The translations under genes and the position numbers were made by a program. A stretch of DNA of 64,000 nucleotides from Saprospiraceae bacterium (GTDB lineage: Bacteria > Bacteroidota > Bacteroidia > Chitinophagales > Saprospiraceae). The notes under the pieces were generated by a model that saw nothing but the letters and a program-made list of their open reading frames with translations, was not told the DNA's origin and did not search any database. Position 1 is the first letter of the stretch. Each line of letters starts with the position of its first letter. Shown here piece after piece: positions 16,775 to 25,730 of the stretch. The DNA is taken from contig JANQWK010000093.1 of NCBI GenBank assembly GCA_030729925.1, positions 1 to 64,000 on the forward strand. Direction: 5' to 3'.

Positions 16775-19700
16775 ATGTCGAACAATTTACAAAAATTCTT
16801 CCTTCTCGCGATTGTTCAAGTCGCTTTTGCAACAGTCAGCTTTGCGCAATTGCTTCCTTCAGAACGCAATTTGTTGATGCATGCACTGGAACCTTATCAG
16901 CCTCATCCTGAGGCCAGGAGTTGTGGGATGAACGACCACATGGTGTCTTTGTTGCAAAACATGGAATACCAATTAGCTTTTCGAGAAAAATTGACGCGCT
17001 TGCAGTCGGTAGGTGGCCCCAGAGCCGCGTGTAGTTCTCCGGTAAAGGTACCGGTGGCCGTGCATTTTGTCGGGTTGACCAGCCCAAATGCATCGTGTCT
17101 GACTACCTTGGCAATTGGTCAGATAGCGGCATTGAACAACGATTATGCAGGTACCAATTCAGATATCAGCATTTGGAATGGTTCAGCTGCCAGTTATTTC
17201 CCGGGGGTGTCCAATGGCAATTCTTGTTTGCAGTTTGAGATTGCCACCCGCAACCACCCTGCAGGAACCGGCTTGTCGGATGGCGACCTGGCTATAACAA
17301 TCAATCAGGTCACCGGCGATTTTTCGAGTACCTGGGCAAATTACCTCAATATTTTTGTAATCAAAAATACAGGTTATCTGGGGTATTCCCCTCTTGGTGG
17401 TCGTGGTAATGGTGATGGGGTAGTGGTGGATGCTGCTGCTTTTGGAGTGGGCGGAAGTTGTGGTGAGGTGTATTCTACTTCCCCGTACAACAAAGGACGC
17501 ACCTTAACGCACGAATTAGGGCATTATCTGTTATTGGATCATATTTGGGGCGGAGGCTCGAGTTGTTCGGACAGTGATAATGTTGCAGATACACCCAACC
17601 AGGATGATGAGTATTATGGGTGTCCTTCTCTGGGGGCAGCGAGCTGCGGTTCTACCGATATGCACATGAGCTACATGGATTATACCAATGATGCTTGTAT
17701 GTACATGTTTTCTGCAGGACAGGTGGCCAGGATGGAAGCTTATACTGCCACTTTTTTGAGCAGGATTACTTCCAATGCAGCAAATGTACTGGGTACAGGC
17801 GGCGGATCTCCTCCTGCGCCTACTTGTAACGATGGGATCCAAAACCAGGGTGAGACTGGCGTGGATTGCGGCGGACCTTGTACGGCTTGTGCTACTTGTA
17901 ACGACGGTATCCGAAACCAAGGCGAGACGGGCATTGATTGTGGTGGACCTTGTACAGCTTGTGCTACTTGTAACGACGGCATCCAAAATCAAGGTGAGAC
18001 GGGTATAGATTGTGGTGGTCCTTGCACGGCTTGTGTTTCTTGTACAGATGGTATTCAGAACCAAGGTGAGACCGGTGTGGATTGTGGCGGTCCTTGCGCC
18101 CCTTGTGGGACATGTACGGATGGGATCCAGAACCAAGGTGAGACCGGTGTGGATTGTGGCGGTCCTTGTACCCCATGTCCTTCTTGTGAGGATGGTATCC
18201 TAAACCAAGGTGAGGAAGGGGTGGATTGCGGTGGCCCTTGTGCGCCATGTCCTACCTGTGAAGATGGTATCCAAAATCAAGGCGAGACCGGCGTGGATTG
18301 CGGCGGCCCTTGTGCCCCATGTCCGACTTGTGATGACGGCATCCAAAACCAAGGTGAGGAAGGTATAGATTGCGGTGGTCCTTGTAGTGCAATATGCCCA
18401 ACCTGCGATGATGGGGTGCAGAATGGTACTGAGGAGGGGATAGACTGCGGTGGCCCTTGCGAAGTGTGTCCATCTTGTGAAATTCCAACCAACCTGACGA
18501 TATCCGGTCTGGAGAAAAATAGAGTAACCCTGAATTGGGATACGGTAGCCAATGTTATTCATTATGTGGTGCAAATCAGGTTAGAGGGAAGTGAGTCTTG
18601 GTACAGTTTCCAAAGTCAAAATAATTCCTTGACTATTCGCGGTCTTTCCAAGGAAACTATTTACGAATGGCATGTGATGACAGATTGTGAGCGTAAGGAT
18701 AGCGATTGGTCATTACTTTGCAGCTTCAATAGCAGCGACCCCAATAGTGGCTCTTGCGAAGAACCACCCGTGACTGCGACTTGCGAAGATGGCATTCAAA
18801 ACGGCGATGAGACGGGGGTAGATTGTGGGGGAGCTTGTGCGCCTTGCGAACAGACCGAACCGGATCCGACCTGTGAAGATGGTGTCCAGAATGGTGATGA
18901 GACCGGTATAGATTGCGGTGGTTCCTGCGCGCCTTGCGATCAAACTGAGCCAGATCCGACCTGCGAAGATGGCATTCAAAACGGCGATGAGACCGGCATT
19001 GATTGCGGCGGTGCTTGCGATCCTTGTCCTACTTGCGACGATGGCATCCAAAATGGTAACGAAGAGGGCGTGGATTGCGGCGGAACATGTGCACCTTGCA
19101 GCAGCTGTCAGGCTCCGGATGGCTTATTGGTGACTAATTTTGCCAGAGGCAGGGTTACCCTAAACTGGAATGCGGTAGAAGGTGCTAATGCTTATAACAT
19201 TCAAATCCGCTTGCTAGGATCGGAAACTTGGTATGATTTCCGCACGTTGAGTACTTCCCAAACTATCCGCGGATTGAGCCGCAATAGTGATTACGAATGG
19301 CGCTTGTCCACCGAGTGCTCCGATGAAACAAGCAATTGGTCGGCAATATGTGTGTTTAACAGTGATGATCCCGATAGTGGACAATGTAGCACGGAACCAG
19401 ACCCGACTTGTGATGATGGTATCCAGAACGGCGATGAGACGGGAGTGGACTGCGGCGGTTCTTGTGCCCCCTGCGAACAAACCGAACCGGAGCCAACCTG
19501 CGAAGATGGTATCCAAAACGGTGATGAGACCGGTGTGGATTGCGGCGGTTCTTGCACCCCTTGTGGACAAACCGAACCGGACCCGACTTGCGAAGATGGT
19601 ATCCAAAACGGCGATGAGACGGGAGTAGATTGCGGTGGTTCTTGTACCCCTTGCGGACAAACCGAACCGGATCCGACCTGCGAAGATGGTATCCAGAATG

Positions 19701-20302
19701 GTGATGAGACCGGTGTGGATTGCGGCGGCTCCTGTATTCCTTGTGACGATACTTGCCCTACGCCTACAGATCTGGTTCAGGTGGCGCTTGTAACCAATGC
19801 CATCTTAAGCTGGTCAGGTTTTAGCGAAGCTGATGAATACTTGCTCCAAATTCGTTTGAGCGGTGCTACAGACTGGACAACCTATCGTTCTCGAAACAAC
19901 AGGTACGTGGTTTCCCGCTTGAGAAGAGGTGAAACCTACGAATGGAGAGTGCAAACCGTGTGTGGTGAAAACGCTTCTACTTGGTCGGCAGCTGCGTTTT
20001 TCGTAGCAGGTACTTCCGGTAACACAAGTGGCAGAAAAGGCGCACCGATTAACTCGGGTACTGATTTCCAAATGTACCCCAACCCGGTAAGCGATATCTT
20101 GACCTTGCTTATACCTGTATCCGATAGCGGAGTCTCCCATATCCGTCTGCTTGATCTGAACGGAAAAATCCTGATTAGTCAACCCATGGAAGCGGGTATG
20201 CGTACGATGGAACTCAATGTGTCAGGGCTGCCTAAGGGGCTGTACTTTGTAAAATTGGAAAGCAAGGGTAAAGTAAATCTGAAAAGGTTGGTGATTCAAT
20301 AA
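16775..20302 (+). CDS. Secreted M43-type metalloprotease with 17 Cys-rich repeats, three FN3 domains and a T9SS sorting tail
   Basis: A 1175-residue protein. A signal peptide (ending VSFAQ) is followed by a pro-region and a zinc metalloprotease domain of the pappalysin/cytophagalysin type: HELGHYLLLDH at 246-256 with Glu247 as catalytic base, and a Met-turn SYMDYTNDACMYMF. The usual metzincin Gly (HExxHxxGxxH) is Leu here. From residue 350 there are nine, then four, then four copies of a 24-30-residue repeat (C-x-DGIQN-x-x-E-x-G-x-DCGG-x-C-x-x-C). Each block is followed by a fibronectin type III domain of about 100 residues. The last 75 residues are a type A T9SS sorting domain (FQMYPNPVSD...GLYFVKLESKG), so the protein should cross the outer membrane and be attached or released there. 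The natural substrate is unknown. Confidence 0.88.
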   Translation: MSNNLQKFFLLAIVQVAFATVSFAQLLPSERNLLMHALEPYQPHPEARSCGMNDHMVSLLQNMEYQLAFREKLTRLQSVGGPRAACSSPVKVPVAVHFVGLTSPNASCLTTLAIGQIAALNNDYAGTNSDISIWNGSAASYFPGVSNGNSCLQFEIATRNHPAGTGLSDGDLAITINQVTGDFSSTWANYLNIFVIKNTGYLGYSPLGGRGNGDGVVVDAAAFGVGGSCGEVYSTSPYNKGRTLTHELGHYLLLDHIWGGGSSCSDSDNVADTPNQDDEYYGCPSLGAASCGSTDMHMSYMDYTNDACMYMFSAGQVARMEAYTATFLSRITSNAANVLGTGGGSPPAPTCNDGIQNQGETGVDCGGPCTACATCNDGIRNQGETGIDCGGPCTACATCNDGIQNQGETGIDCGGPCTACVSCTDGIQNQGETGVDCGGPCAPCGTCTDGIQNQGETGVDCGGPCTPCPSCEDGILNQGEEGVDCGGPCAPCPTCEDGIQNQGETGVDCGGPCAPCPTCDDGIQNQGEEGIDCGGPCSAICPTCDDGVQNGTEEGIDCGGPCEVCPSCEIPTNLTISGLEKNRVTLNWDTVANVIHYVVQIRLEGSESWYSFQSQNNSLTIRGLSKETIYEWHVMTDCERKDSDWSLLCSFNSSDPNSGSCEEPPVTATCEDGIQNGDETGVDCGGACAPCEQTEPDPTCEDGVQNGDETGIDCGGSCAPCDQTEPDPTCEDGIQNGDETGIDCGGACDPCPTCDDGIQNGNEEGVDCGGTCAPCSSCQAPDGLLVTNFARGRVTLNWNAVEGANAYNIQIRLLGSETWYDFRTLSTSQTIRGLSRNSDYEWRLSTECSDETSNWSAICVFNSDDPDSGQCSTEPDPTCDDGIQNGDETGVDCGGSCAPCEQTEPEPTCEDGIQNGDETGVDCGGSCTPCGQTEPDPTCEDGIQNGDETGVDCGGSCTPCGQTEPDPTCEDGIQNGDETGVDCGGSCIPCDDTCPTPTDLVQVALVTNAILSWSGFSEADEYLLQIRLSGATDWTTYRSRNNRYVVSRLRRGETYEWRVQTVCGENASTWSAAAFFVAGTSGNTSGRKGAPINSGTDFQMYPNPVSDILTLLIPVSDSGVSHIRLLDLNGKILISQPMEAGMRTMELNVSGLPKGLYFVKLESKGKVNLKRLVIQ
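17822..18469 (+). repeat. Cys-rich coding repeat, block 1 (nine units)
   Basis: Nine tandem units of the pattern TC-x-DGIQNQGE-x-G-x-DCGGPC-x-x-C inside the metalloprotease. Six Cys per pair of units are strictly kept, and the spacing is nearly constant (24 residues). The high DNA similarity between units points to recent expansion. Such repeats probably form small disulfide-linked stalk modules. Confidence 0.85.
18779..19099 (+). repeat. Cys-rich coding repeat, block 2 (four units)
   Basis: Four units of TCEDGIQNGDETG-x-DCGG-x-C-x-PC, the first two joined by an acidic QTEPDP linker. The block sits between the first and second FN3 domains of the metalloprotease. The units differ from block 1 by NGDE in place of NQGE, so blocks 2 and 3 share a more recent common unit than either does with block 1. 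Confidence 0.85.
19406..19744 (+). repeat. Cys-rich coding repeat, block 3 (four units)
   Basis: Four units of TCEDGIQNGDETGVDCGGSC-x-PC, separated by QTEPDP or QTEPEP linkers. The units are almost identical to each other at the protein level. The block sits between the second and third FN3 domains of the metalloprotease. Confidence 0.85.
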
Positions 20303-20321
20303 CTTCCAGCTGATTTGCAAT

Positions 20322-20359
20322 AAAAAAAGGGAACGATCATCTGATTGTTCCCTTTTTTT
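20322..20359. terminator. Bidirectional intrinsic terminator between convergent genes
   Basis: A run of seven A precedes GGGAACGATCA (20329-20339), which pairs with TGATTGTTCCC (one G-T pair), followed by seven T ending at 20359. A-run and T-run on either side let it end both the metalloprotease transcript and the minus-strand sugar operon. Confidence 0.9.
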
Positions 20360-20370
20360 GTCTTTGAAAA

Positions 20371-21078
20371 CTAAAGGCTTCGTTTGAATCTAATCAGCTC
20401 AAGCTTGACCTTAAGCATTTCGCGCATGACCGCTATTAGGATAAAAAAGCTAGAACCCTTAGAAGTGCCAAATTTTCTTTCAAGATAATGACTTTCTATT
20501 TCTATCATATTACGCTTAAGAAACAACAACTTAGCGCACAATTCAGTTTCGATGAGGGAGCTTTGTAGTACGGGGGCCGCCAATTGAATATCAGCAGTAT
20601 AATATACCTTTGTCCAGTTTATGTCATTGCAGGTGATACCTAAAAAAAATTTGTTAAAGTAATAATTTAGTGCACTCAACAGATTCCTTTTTAGCGTGTA
20701 ATAAGAATTTTCCTTGCGAAAAAAAGAAATGAAGGAATTTTCGGGAATATCCTTAATTTTTAAGTAGTCAGCAGGGTCAAACTGTCCGTCTGCAGGGATA
20801 TTAGCTACCAATTCCTTTTGAGCATTCAGATAAATGCTTCGCAGGGTTTGCCCAATACCGGCATTTCCTTGGTGAAAAATAAACCTTACTAGACTGTTTT
20901 CGAGTGCTATTTCTTGAATTTTTTCTCTGGATCCATCAGTACTTCCGTCATCTACGATCAAAATTTCATAATCGGTTGTGATTTGTTCAGCGATGTTTGC
21001 AACGGCCTTTACAACTGAACCAATGCTGTTGACTTCATTAAAACACATTATCCCGAAAGTCCATGATTTTCCCAGCAT
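20371..21078 (-). CDS. Family 2 glycosyltransferase
   Basis: A 235-residue GT-A fold transferase. The N-terminal nucleotide-sugar binding strand reads FGIMCFNEVNSIGSVVKA, then EILIVDDGSTDGS and IPADGQFDPADYL, the last resembling the metal-binding segment of dolichol-phosphate-mannose-synthase-like enzymes. No long TM segment is evident. It is the last gene of a four-gene set: the upstream aminotransferase stop lies 1 base before this ATG. The set would make an amino-sugar nucleotide that this enzyme may transfer onto a surface polysaccharide or lipid carrier; donor and acceptor are inferred only from neighbours. Confidence 0.85.
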   Translation of the reverse strand: MLGKSWTFGIMCFNEVNSIGSVVKAVANIAEQITTDYEILIVDDGSTDGSREKIQEIALENSLVRFIFHQGNAGIGQTLRSIYLNAQKELVANIPADGQFDPADYLKIKDIPENSFISFFRKENSYYTLKRNLLSALNYYFNKFFLGITCNDINWTKVYYTADIQLAAPVLQSSLIETELCAKLLFLKRNMIEIESHYLERKFGTSKGSSFFILIAVMREMLKVKLELIRFKRSL

Positions 21079-21079
21079 G

Positions 21080-22174
21080 TTAATATTGGTTCAGGCATTT
21101 GATAACCGCATCTACATTGTCGCTTGTCAATTCGGGATACATAGGAATGGAAACACAATTGTCGGCCAGATATTCCGCATTGGGAAAATCTCCTCTGCGG
21201 TAACCAAGATGAAGATAGGCCTTCTGTAAGTGACAAGGCACGGGGTAGTGGTAGGCGGCAATAATTCCATGTGCATTCAAATGTCGGACAAAAGCATCCT
21301 TATCTTCCGGAATTACCACAAACAAATGGAAAATACCATCCGCCCATGACGGTTTTTCTTGTATTTGAATACGGGGATTGTTGATTTCGTTTTGGTACCG
21401 ATTTGCTATTGCTTTTCTGTTGTTGTTCCAGCCTTCCAGATATTTTAGCTTTACCGACAAAGAAGCCCCTTCCAGGCCACCCATTCGATAATTATAGCCT
21501 ATTTCGTCGTGAAAATACCTTTGGGTACTTCCATGATTGCGAAGGGAACGTAGTTGGTCGGCATAGCTTTTGTTCTGGGTCGTGATACCTCCTCCTTCTC
21601 CACAGGCCCCCAAGTTTTTGCCCGGGTAGAAACTATAACAGGCCATTTCTCCGAAGGACCCTACCCTTGTACCTTTATACCTTGCCCCTTGTGCCTGGGC
21701 AGCATCTTCTACTAAGAAAAGCCCATATTGGTCGCAGATAGCTTTGACCGCATCAACATCAAAAGGCTGTCCATACAAATGGACACCTATGACGGCTTTG
21801 GTTTTTTTCGTAACAGCTGCGGCTATTTTATTTGGATCAATATTCCAAGTTGCATCACAGTCAACAAAAACTGGCGTTGCGCCTGCGTGTGACACTCCCC
21901 AGGCCGTGGCAATAAAAGTATTGGCAGGAATGATGACTTCATCACCTTCTCCGATACCCAGTGCTAACATAGCCAAATGCAAAGCAACAGTACCATTAGA
22001 GACTCCCACGCAATATTCGGTTCCTACAAATTCAGCAAAAGACTTTTCAAATGCTTCCACAAAGGGGCCACCTGAAAATGCTGTCTGGTCGTACACCTGT
22101 TCAAATGCTGCAAAGATTTCTTCTTTGATCTGTTGGTGTTGGACTTTAAGATCGAGACAGGGGATTGAGTGCAT
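21080..22174 (-). CDS. DegT/DnrJ/EryC1-family sugar aminotransferase (WbpE/WlbC-like)
   Basis: A 364-residue PLP enzyme that aminates a keto-sugar nucleotide. Motifs: GVSNGTVALHLAMLALGIG, GDEVIIPANTFIATAW, VEDAAQAQGARY (with the PLP-contacting Asp), the Schiff-base Lys in SFYPGKNLGACGEGG, and the dimer contact RNHG. In this context, next to an NAD-dependent sugar dehydrogenase and a hexapeptide acetyltransferase, it would install the 3-amino group on UDP-3-keto-N-acetylglucosaminuronic acid, as WbpE/WlbC do. The exact substrate is inference. Spacing is 1 base to the glycosyltransferase and 12 bases from the acetyltransferase. Confidence 0.88.
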   Translation of the reverse strand: MHSIPCLDLKVQHQQIKEEIFAAFEQVYDQTAFSGGPFVEAFEKSFAEFVGTEYCVGVSNGTVALHLAMLALGIGEGDEVIIPANTFIATAWGVSHAGATPVFVDCDATWNIDPNKIAAAVTKKTKAVIGVHLYGQPFDVDAVKAICDQYGLFLVEDAAQAQGARYKGTRVGSFGEMACYSFYPGKNLGACGEGGGITTQNKSYADQLRSLRNHGSTQRYFHDEIGYNYRMGGLEGASLSVKLKYLEGWNNNRKAIANRYQNEINNPRIQIQEKPSWADGIFHLFVVIPEDKDAFVRHLNAHGIIAAYHYPVPCHLQKAYLHLGYRRGDFPNAEYLADNCVSIPMYPELTSDNVDAVIKCLNQY

Positions 22175-22186
22175 GAAATATAACTT

Positions 22187-22675
22187 TTATAAGTATTTTA
22201 TGATTTTGGCTGGGTTCCCAGCTACTACTGCATTTGCAGGTACATCTTTGGTGACCATCGCTCCAGCGCCCACCAGTGCGTTTTCGCCAATGGTAACGCC
22301 ACACAAAATAGTCGCATTGCTACCAATGGAGGATCCCTTTTTGACATAGGTTTCAATGAGCTGCCAATCGGCGTCCGTTTGTGGGGTGCCGTCCTGATTT
22401 GTTGCTCGTGGAAAAAGGTCGTTGGTGAACATTACCCCATGGCCGATAAACACTTGGTCTTCGATGTGAACGCCCTCACAGATAAAACTGTGGCTGGATA
22501 TCTTGCAGTTTTCCCCTATGGTTGCCCCTTTCTGGATTTCGACAAAAGTACCTATTTTGGTGCCACTTCCGATGCGGCAATGGTAGGCATTGACAAAATC
22601 AAATATCTTCACATTTTCTCCAAGGGCGACCTGGTTCAAACTCTTTTTTTCAGTTTGAAGCGTAACTATTTCCAT
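22187..22675 (-). CDS. Hexapeptide-repeat sugar N-acetyltransferase (WbpD/WlbB-like)
   Basis: A 162-residue left-handed beta-helix acyltransferase. Isoleucine/valine-patterned hexapeptides run from about residue 17 (VALGENVKI) to 155 ([13 protein letters not shown]). The loop [14 protein letters not shown] carries the His and Asn expected at the acetyl-CoA/sugar site, and the C terminus [13 protein letters not shown] is typical of NeuD/WlbB-type enzymes. It would acetylate the 3-amino group made by the neighbouring aminotransferase. It lies 2 bases downstream of the dehydrogenase. Confidence 0.88.
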   Translation of the reverse strand: MEIVTLQTEKKSLNQVALGENVKIFDFVNAYHCRIGSGTKIGTFVEIQKGATIGENCKISSHSFICEGVHIEDQVFIGHGVMFTNDLFPRATNQDGTPQTDADWQLIETYVKKGSSIGSNATILCGVTIGENALVGAGAMVTKDVPANAVVAGNPAKIIKYL

Positions 22676-22677
22676 GA

Positions 22678-23685
22678 TTACTTAATTAGAACTTCTTTAC
22701 CCTGATGTTTAATGGATTCTTGAGATGCCTCTAGGATTTTTACGACTTCGAGGCCAAGTTTGGCATTTGAAATGGGTATCCTATTTTCGAGAATGGAATT
22801 GATGAAATCTTCTGCTACCCCTGCCAGCGCTTCCCGGTTAGAGATTTTGGGGATCAATACATCGCCCATCCGATAATCTACCCGTATGTTAAACTTGTCT
22901 TGTTCTGTGATATGGCTATAACTGGTATCATACACGCGAACTTTTTCAGAGGCTTCCAGGTCGTTATAGACAATCATTTTGGAATCTCCTCCAATAAGCG
23001 TTTGGCGAATTTTTACCGGAGATGTCCAGGAACAGTTGAAGTGGGCAATAAAGTCATGTTCGTAGTTTACCGTGAGGTAACCAATATTTTCAATGCCGTT
23101 CCGGGTATGAGAAATCCCAGTAGCATTAATACTATAAGGACGTTCAGCAATTAAAAAAGATAAAATGGAGATATCGTGTGGGGCAAGATCCCATAATACA
23201 TTGATATCCGGCTGAAAAAGCCCAAGGTTGATCCGGGTCGAGTCGAAATAACGCGGCTTTCCAATGGCGTTGCCGTCAATGAGTTCCCTGATTTTTTGTA
23301 CTGCTCCGGTGTACAGAAAGGTGTGGTCCACCATCAAAACCAGGTTTTTTTGCTCAGCCAGATTAAGGAGTTCTTCCGCTTCTGCTGTGGAAGCCGCCAT
23401 TGGTTTTTCAATCATAACATGCTTGCCATTGAGCAAGGCAGCTTTAGCTAATCCATGGTGGGTATAAACAGGGGTTGCAATGACAACGGCATCTATGTTG
23501 GGATCGTTAATGATTGCTTCACCTTGGTTGACTGCCCGTATTTCTGGGTAATTTTTTTGGAGGAGTGCCAGTCTGTCTTGCCGGTTATCGGCTACTTTAC
23601 TAACATTACAACTATCCTGGCTGTTGAAGTTACGAACCAGATTTACCCCCCAATATCCATAGCCTATTATTCCAATATTTAGCAT
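22678..23685 (-). CDS. Gfo/Idh/MocA sugar-nucleotide dehydrogenase (WbpB/WlbA-like)
   Basis: A 335-residue NAD(P)-dependent oxidoreductase. The Rossmann motif is [17 protein letters not shown] at the N terminus, followed by [17 protein letters not shown] and the catalytic Lys in HVMIEKPMA, with a C-terminal alpha/beta domain. In the WbpB-WbpE-WbpD pathway this enzyme oxidises C3 of UDP-GlcNAc-uronic acid. The gene order dehydrogenase, acetyltransferase, aminotransferase fits that pathway, but related Gfo/Idh enzymes act on other sugars. The ATG at 23685 is chosen over a TTG at 23703 because it begins the Rossmann strand directly. It lies 59 bases downstream of rarA on the same strand. Confidence 0.85.
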   Translation of the reverse strand: MLNIGIIGYGYWGVNLVRNFNSQDSCNVSKVADNRQDRLALLQKNYPEIRAVNQGEAIINDPNIDAVVIATPVYTHHGLAKAALLNGKHVMIEKPMAASTAEAEELLNLAEQKNLVLMVDHTFLYTGAVQKIRELIDGNAIGKPRYFDSTRINLGLFQPDINVLWDLAPHDISILSFLIAERPYSINATGISHTRNGIENIGYLTVNYEHDFIAHFNCSWTSPVKIRQTLIGGDSKMIVYNDLEASEKVRVYDTSYSHITEQDKFNIRVDYRMGDVLIPKISNREALAGVAEDFINSILENRIPISNAKLGLEVVKILEASQESIKHQGKEVLIK

Positions 23686-23744
23686 GATAAATGGTTTTAT
23701 CAAAACTCAAAGCTACCAATTACCCCCGCATTTGGATAGTTTTT

Positions 23745-25013
23745 TTATGCCTTTTTTCCCCACTTCCCTTCCATCCACTGCTTTATTTTTTCCTCGGCAG
23801 GATTATTACCAGGTTGGTAAAGATCCTGCCGAGGAATTCCTTCGGGAAAAAATTCTTGCAAGACAAAGTTTTCAGGGTAGTCATGGGCATATTTGTAATT
23901 GCTGCCATAGCCCAATTCTTCCATTAGCCGAGTGGGTGCATTTCTGAGATGCAGCGGTACAGGTAGGTTGCCGGTATTTCGGACGACTTCTTGCGCTTTG
24001 TTGATGGCCAGGTAGGCCGAGTTACTTTTGGTTGAAGTGGCAAGGTAAATGGTAGCTTGGGAAAGAATAATCCGCGCTTCAGGCATGCCGATTTTACTGA
24101 CCGCATCGAAAGCAGTATTGGCCATCAGCAGGGCGTTGGGGTTGGCCAGTCCTATGTCTTCTGCTGCGGCAATGACCAGCCTGCGGGCGATAAATTTCGG
24201 ATCTTCTCCGCCTTCCAGCATGCGGGCAAGCCAATAAACAGCTGCGTTGGGATCGCTGCCCCTGATGGATTTGATTAAGGCAGAGGACATATCGTAGTGC
24301 TGCTCACCGGATTTGTCATACCGAAGCAGGTTGTTTTCGGCAATTTGCCGTACCCTATCATTGGTGAGGGCAAGCTCTTCCGATTCCCCGATCTGATCTG
24401 CCAGGATTTCAACGAGATTGTACAGTTTCCGTGCATCCCCTCCGGAGTAGAGCAACAGGGCTTCCCATTCCAATACCTGAATGCGCTTCTTGTTGAGGTA
24501 TTCGTCTTTGAGGAGGGCAGTTTCTACGAGATGCTGAAGCACAGATAGGGATAGGGGTTCTAGGGTATAGACCTGACAGCGGGACAGCAAAGCGGGGATA
24601 ACTTCAAACGATGGGTTTTCAGTAGTAGCTCCAATGAGGGTGATGACTCCCTGTTCTACAGCTCCCAATAAAGCATCCTGCTGGGATTTGCTGAATCGGT
24701 GAATTTCGTCAATGAACAAGAGTGGACTGGGGGAGTCGAAAAAGTGCTGCCGCTTGGCTTTTTCAATGACTTCCCGTACGTCTTTGACACCGGAACTGAT
24801 GGCACTGAGCAGGTGGTAAGGACGCTTTAGTTCTGCGGCAATGACCAACGCAAGGGTGGTTTTGCCTACTCCCGGAGGACCCCAAAAGATGAGCGAGGGG
24901 AGCTTGCCGGAACGGATGCTCTGGTACAACAGACTACCTTCGCCAATCAGGTGCTGTTGGCCGGCATAGTCCTTTAAATTTGTGGGGCGCATCCGCTCTG
25001 CAAGAGGTTTCAT
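23745..25013 (-). CDS. rarA: Replication-associated recombination protein A (AAA+ ATPase)
   Basis: A 422-residue clamp-loader-like AAA+ ATPase of the RarA/MgsA/WRNIP1 family that acts at stalled replication forks. Walker A is GPPGVGKTT (45-53), Walker B is [19 protein letters not shown], sensor 1 is [10 protein letters not shown], and the family-specific [15 protein letters not shown] and [11 protein letters not shown] motifs are in the C-terminal helical region. The ATG at 25013 is chosen; a TTG at 25052 would overlap the divergent gene. The two divergent start codons are only 33 bases apart. A 12-base inverted repeat lies inside the 3' end of the gene (23792-23834). Confidence 0.93.
   Translation of the reverse strand: MKPLAERMRPTNLKDYAGQQHLIGEGSLLYQSIRSGKLPSLIFWGPPGVGKTTLALVIAAELKRPYHLLSAISSGVKDVREVIEKAKRQHFFDSPSPLLFIDEIHRFSKSQQDALLGAVEQGVITLIGATTENPSFEVIPALLSRCQVYTLEPLSLSVLQHLVETALLKDEYLNKKRIQVLEWEALLLYSGGDARKLYNLVEILADQIGESEELALTNDRVRQIAENNLLRYDKSGEQHYDMSSALIKSIRGSDPNAAVYWLARMLEGGEDPKFIARRLVIAAAEDIGLANPNALLMANTAFDAVSKIGMPEARIILSQATIYLATSTKSNSAYLAINKAQEVVRNTGNLPVPLHLRNAPTRLMEELGYGSNYKYAHDYPENFVLQEFFPEGIPRQDLYQPGNNPAEEKIKQWMEGKWGKKA
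23792..23834. repeat. 12-base perfect inverted repeat inside rarA
   Basis: CCTCGGCAGGAT (23792-23803) is the exact reverse complement of ATCCTGCCGAGG (23823-23834). The 19-base loop contains a second, nested inverted pair TTACC/GGTAA (23806-23810 and 23816-23820). The coded residues (near the C terminus of RarA) look normal for the family, so the repeat is not an insertion. No T-run follows on either strand. Confidence 0.7.
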
Positions 25014-25046
25014 AGCGAATTTTTTATATCTTGTAAAGAAAAAACG

Positions 25047-25730
25047 GTGCAAGCTGCTGAGTTTTTAGTCCATCTTATTCAAAGATACACTGCTCATGCG
25101 AATAATGAGCGGGCTTCCGGTATGAAGCGGTATATGAGAGATCAGTTTCCTTTTTTCGGGATTGCTTCCCCCCTGCGCAAAGACTTATCCCGGCAGGTGA
25201 TCCGGGAATTTGGCCTACCCGAAAATACAGCACTGATGCAGCTTTGTCAGGATTGTTTTGCTCAGGAACATCGTGAACTTCAGTATTTTGTGCAGGATGC
25301 ACTCCGTCCACTTGCCGCTAAACGCTTATCGCCCGATTGGCTTCCGGTACTCGAACAGCTAATCCTGACCCGATCCTGGTGGGATACCGTTGACTTTCTG
25401 GCTCCAAAGCTGGCAGGCCCCATTTTATTGCGCTTTCCGGATCAGGCACTGGACTGGCATGAACGGTGGATTGCCTCCGATAATTTTTGGCTCCAGCGGT
25501 CAGCCATTTTATTGCAGTTGGACTATAAAGCAAAGACGGATCCCGATCTGCTGTTTTCCCATATTCTGTGGCGTAAGGATAGCCAAGAGTTTTTTGTGCA
25601 AAAAGCGGCCGGCTGGGCACTCCGCCAGTATGCGCGCACCAATCCTCATGCCGTTCGGAGTTTCCTGGAGGCACATCCGGATCTTCCTCGACTCACCCTT
25701 CGCGAGGCTGCTAAACACTTAAGTCCGTAA
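25047..25730 (+). CDS. AlkD-like DNA alkylation repair protein (HEAT-repeat glycosylase)
   Basis: A 227-residue all-helical protein. YMRDQFPFFGIASPLRKDL and the motif WWDTVDFLAPKLAG match the ALK/HEAT-repeat family, in which the Trp and Asp of W-W-D-x-V-D line the DNA-binding groove. AlkD removes N3- and N7-alkylated purines without base flipping. The GTG at 25047, preceded by AAAGAAAAAAC, is taken as start; no ATG occurs before the conserved region. It is divergent from rarA, so two DNA-maintenance genes share a 33-base control region. Its last 12 bases overlap the end of the convergent SDR gene. Confidence 0.85.
   Translation: MQAAEFLVHLIQRYTAHANNERASGMKRYMRDQFPFFGIASPLRKDLSRQVIREFGLPENTALMQLCQDCFAQEHRELQYFVQDALRPLAAKRLSPDWLPVLEQLILTRSWWDTVDFLAPKLAGPILLRFPDQALDWHERWIASDNFWLQRSAILLQLDYKAKTDPDLLFSHILWRKDSQEFFVQKAAGWALRQYARTNPHAVRSFLEAHPDLPRLTLREAAKHLSP

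Noticed and set aside
17531-18136. A 201-codon antisense frame, rich in Thr, Ala and Arg, over the Cys repeats
   Set aside because: It is the mirror of the repeated Cys-rich coding units on the plus strand; the apparent repeats follow from those.
17822-19744. Regular repeats considered as a CRISPR array
   Set aside because: The units are in-frame protein repeats without unique spacers, and no cas genes are present.
22678-25013. rarA and the sugar genes considered as one horizontally acquired island
   Set aside because: No integrase, tRNA or direct repeats at the edges, and base composition looks like the neighbours; adjacency alone is not evidence of transfer.
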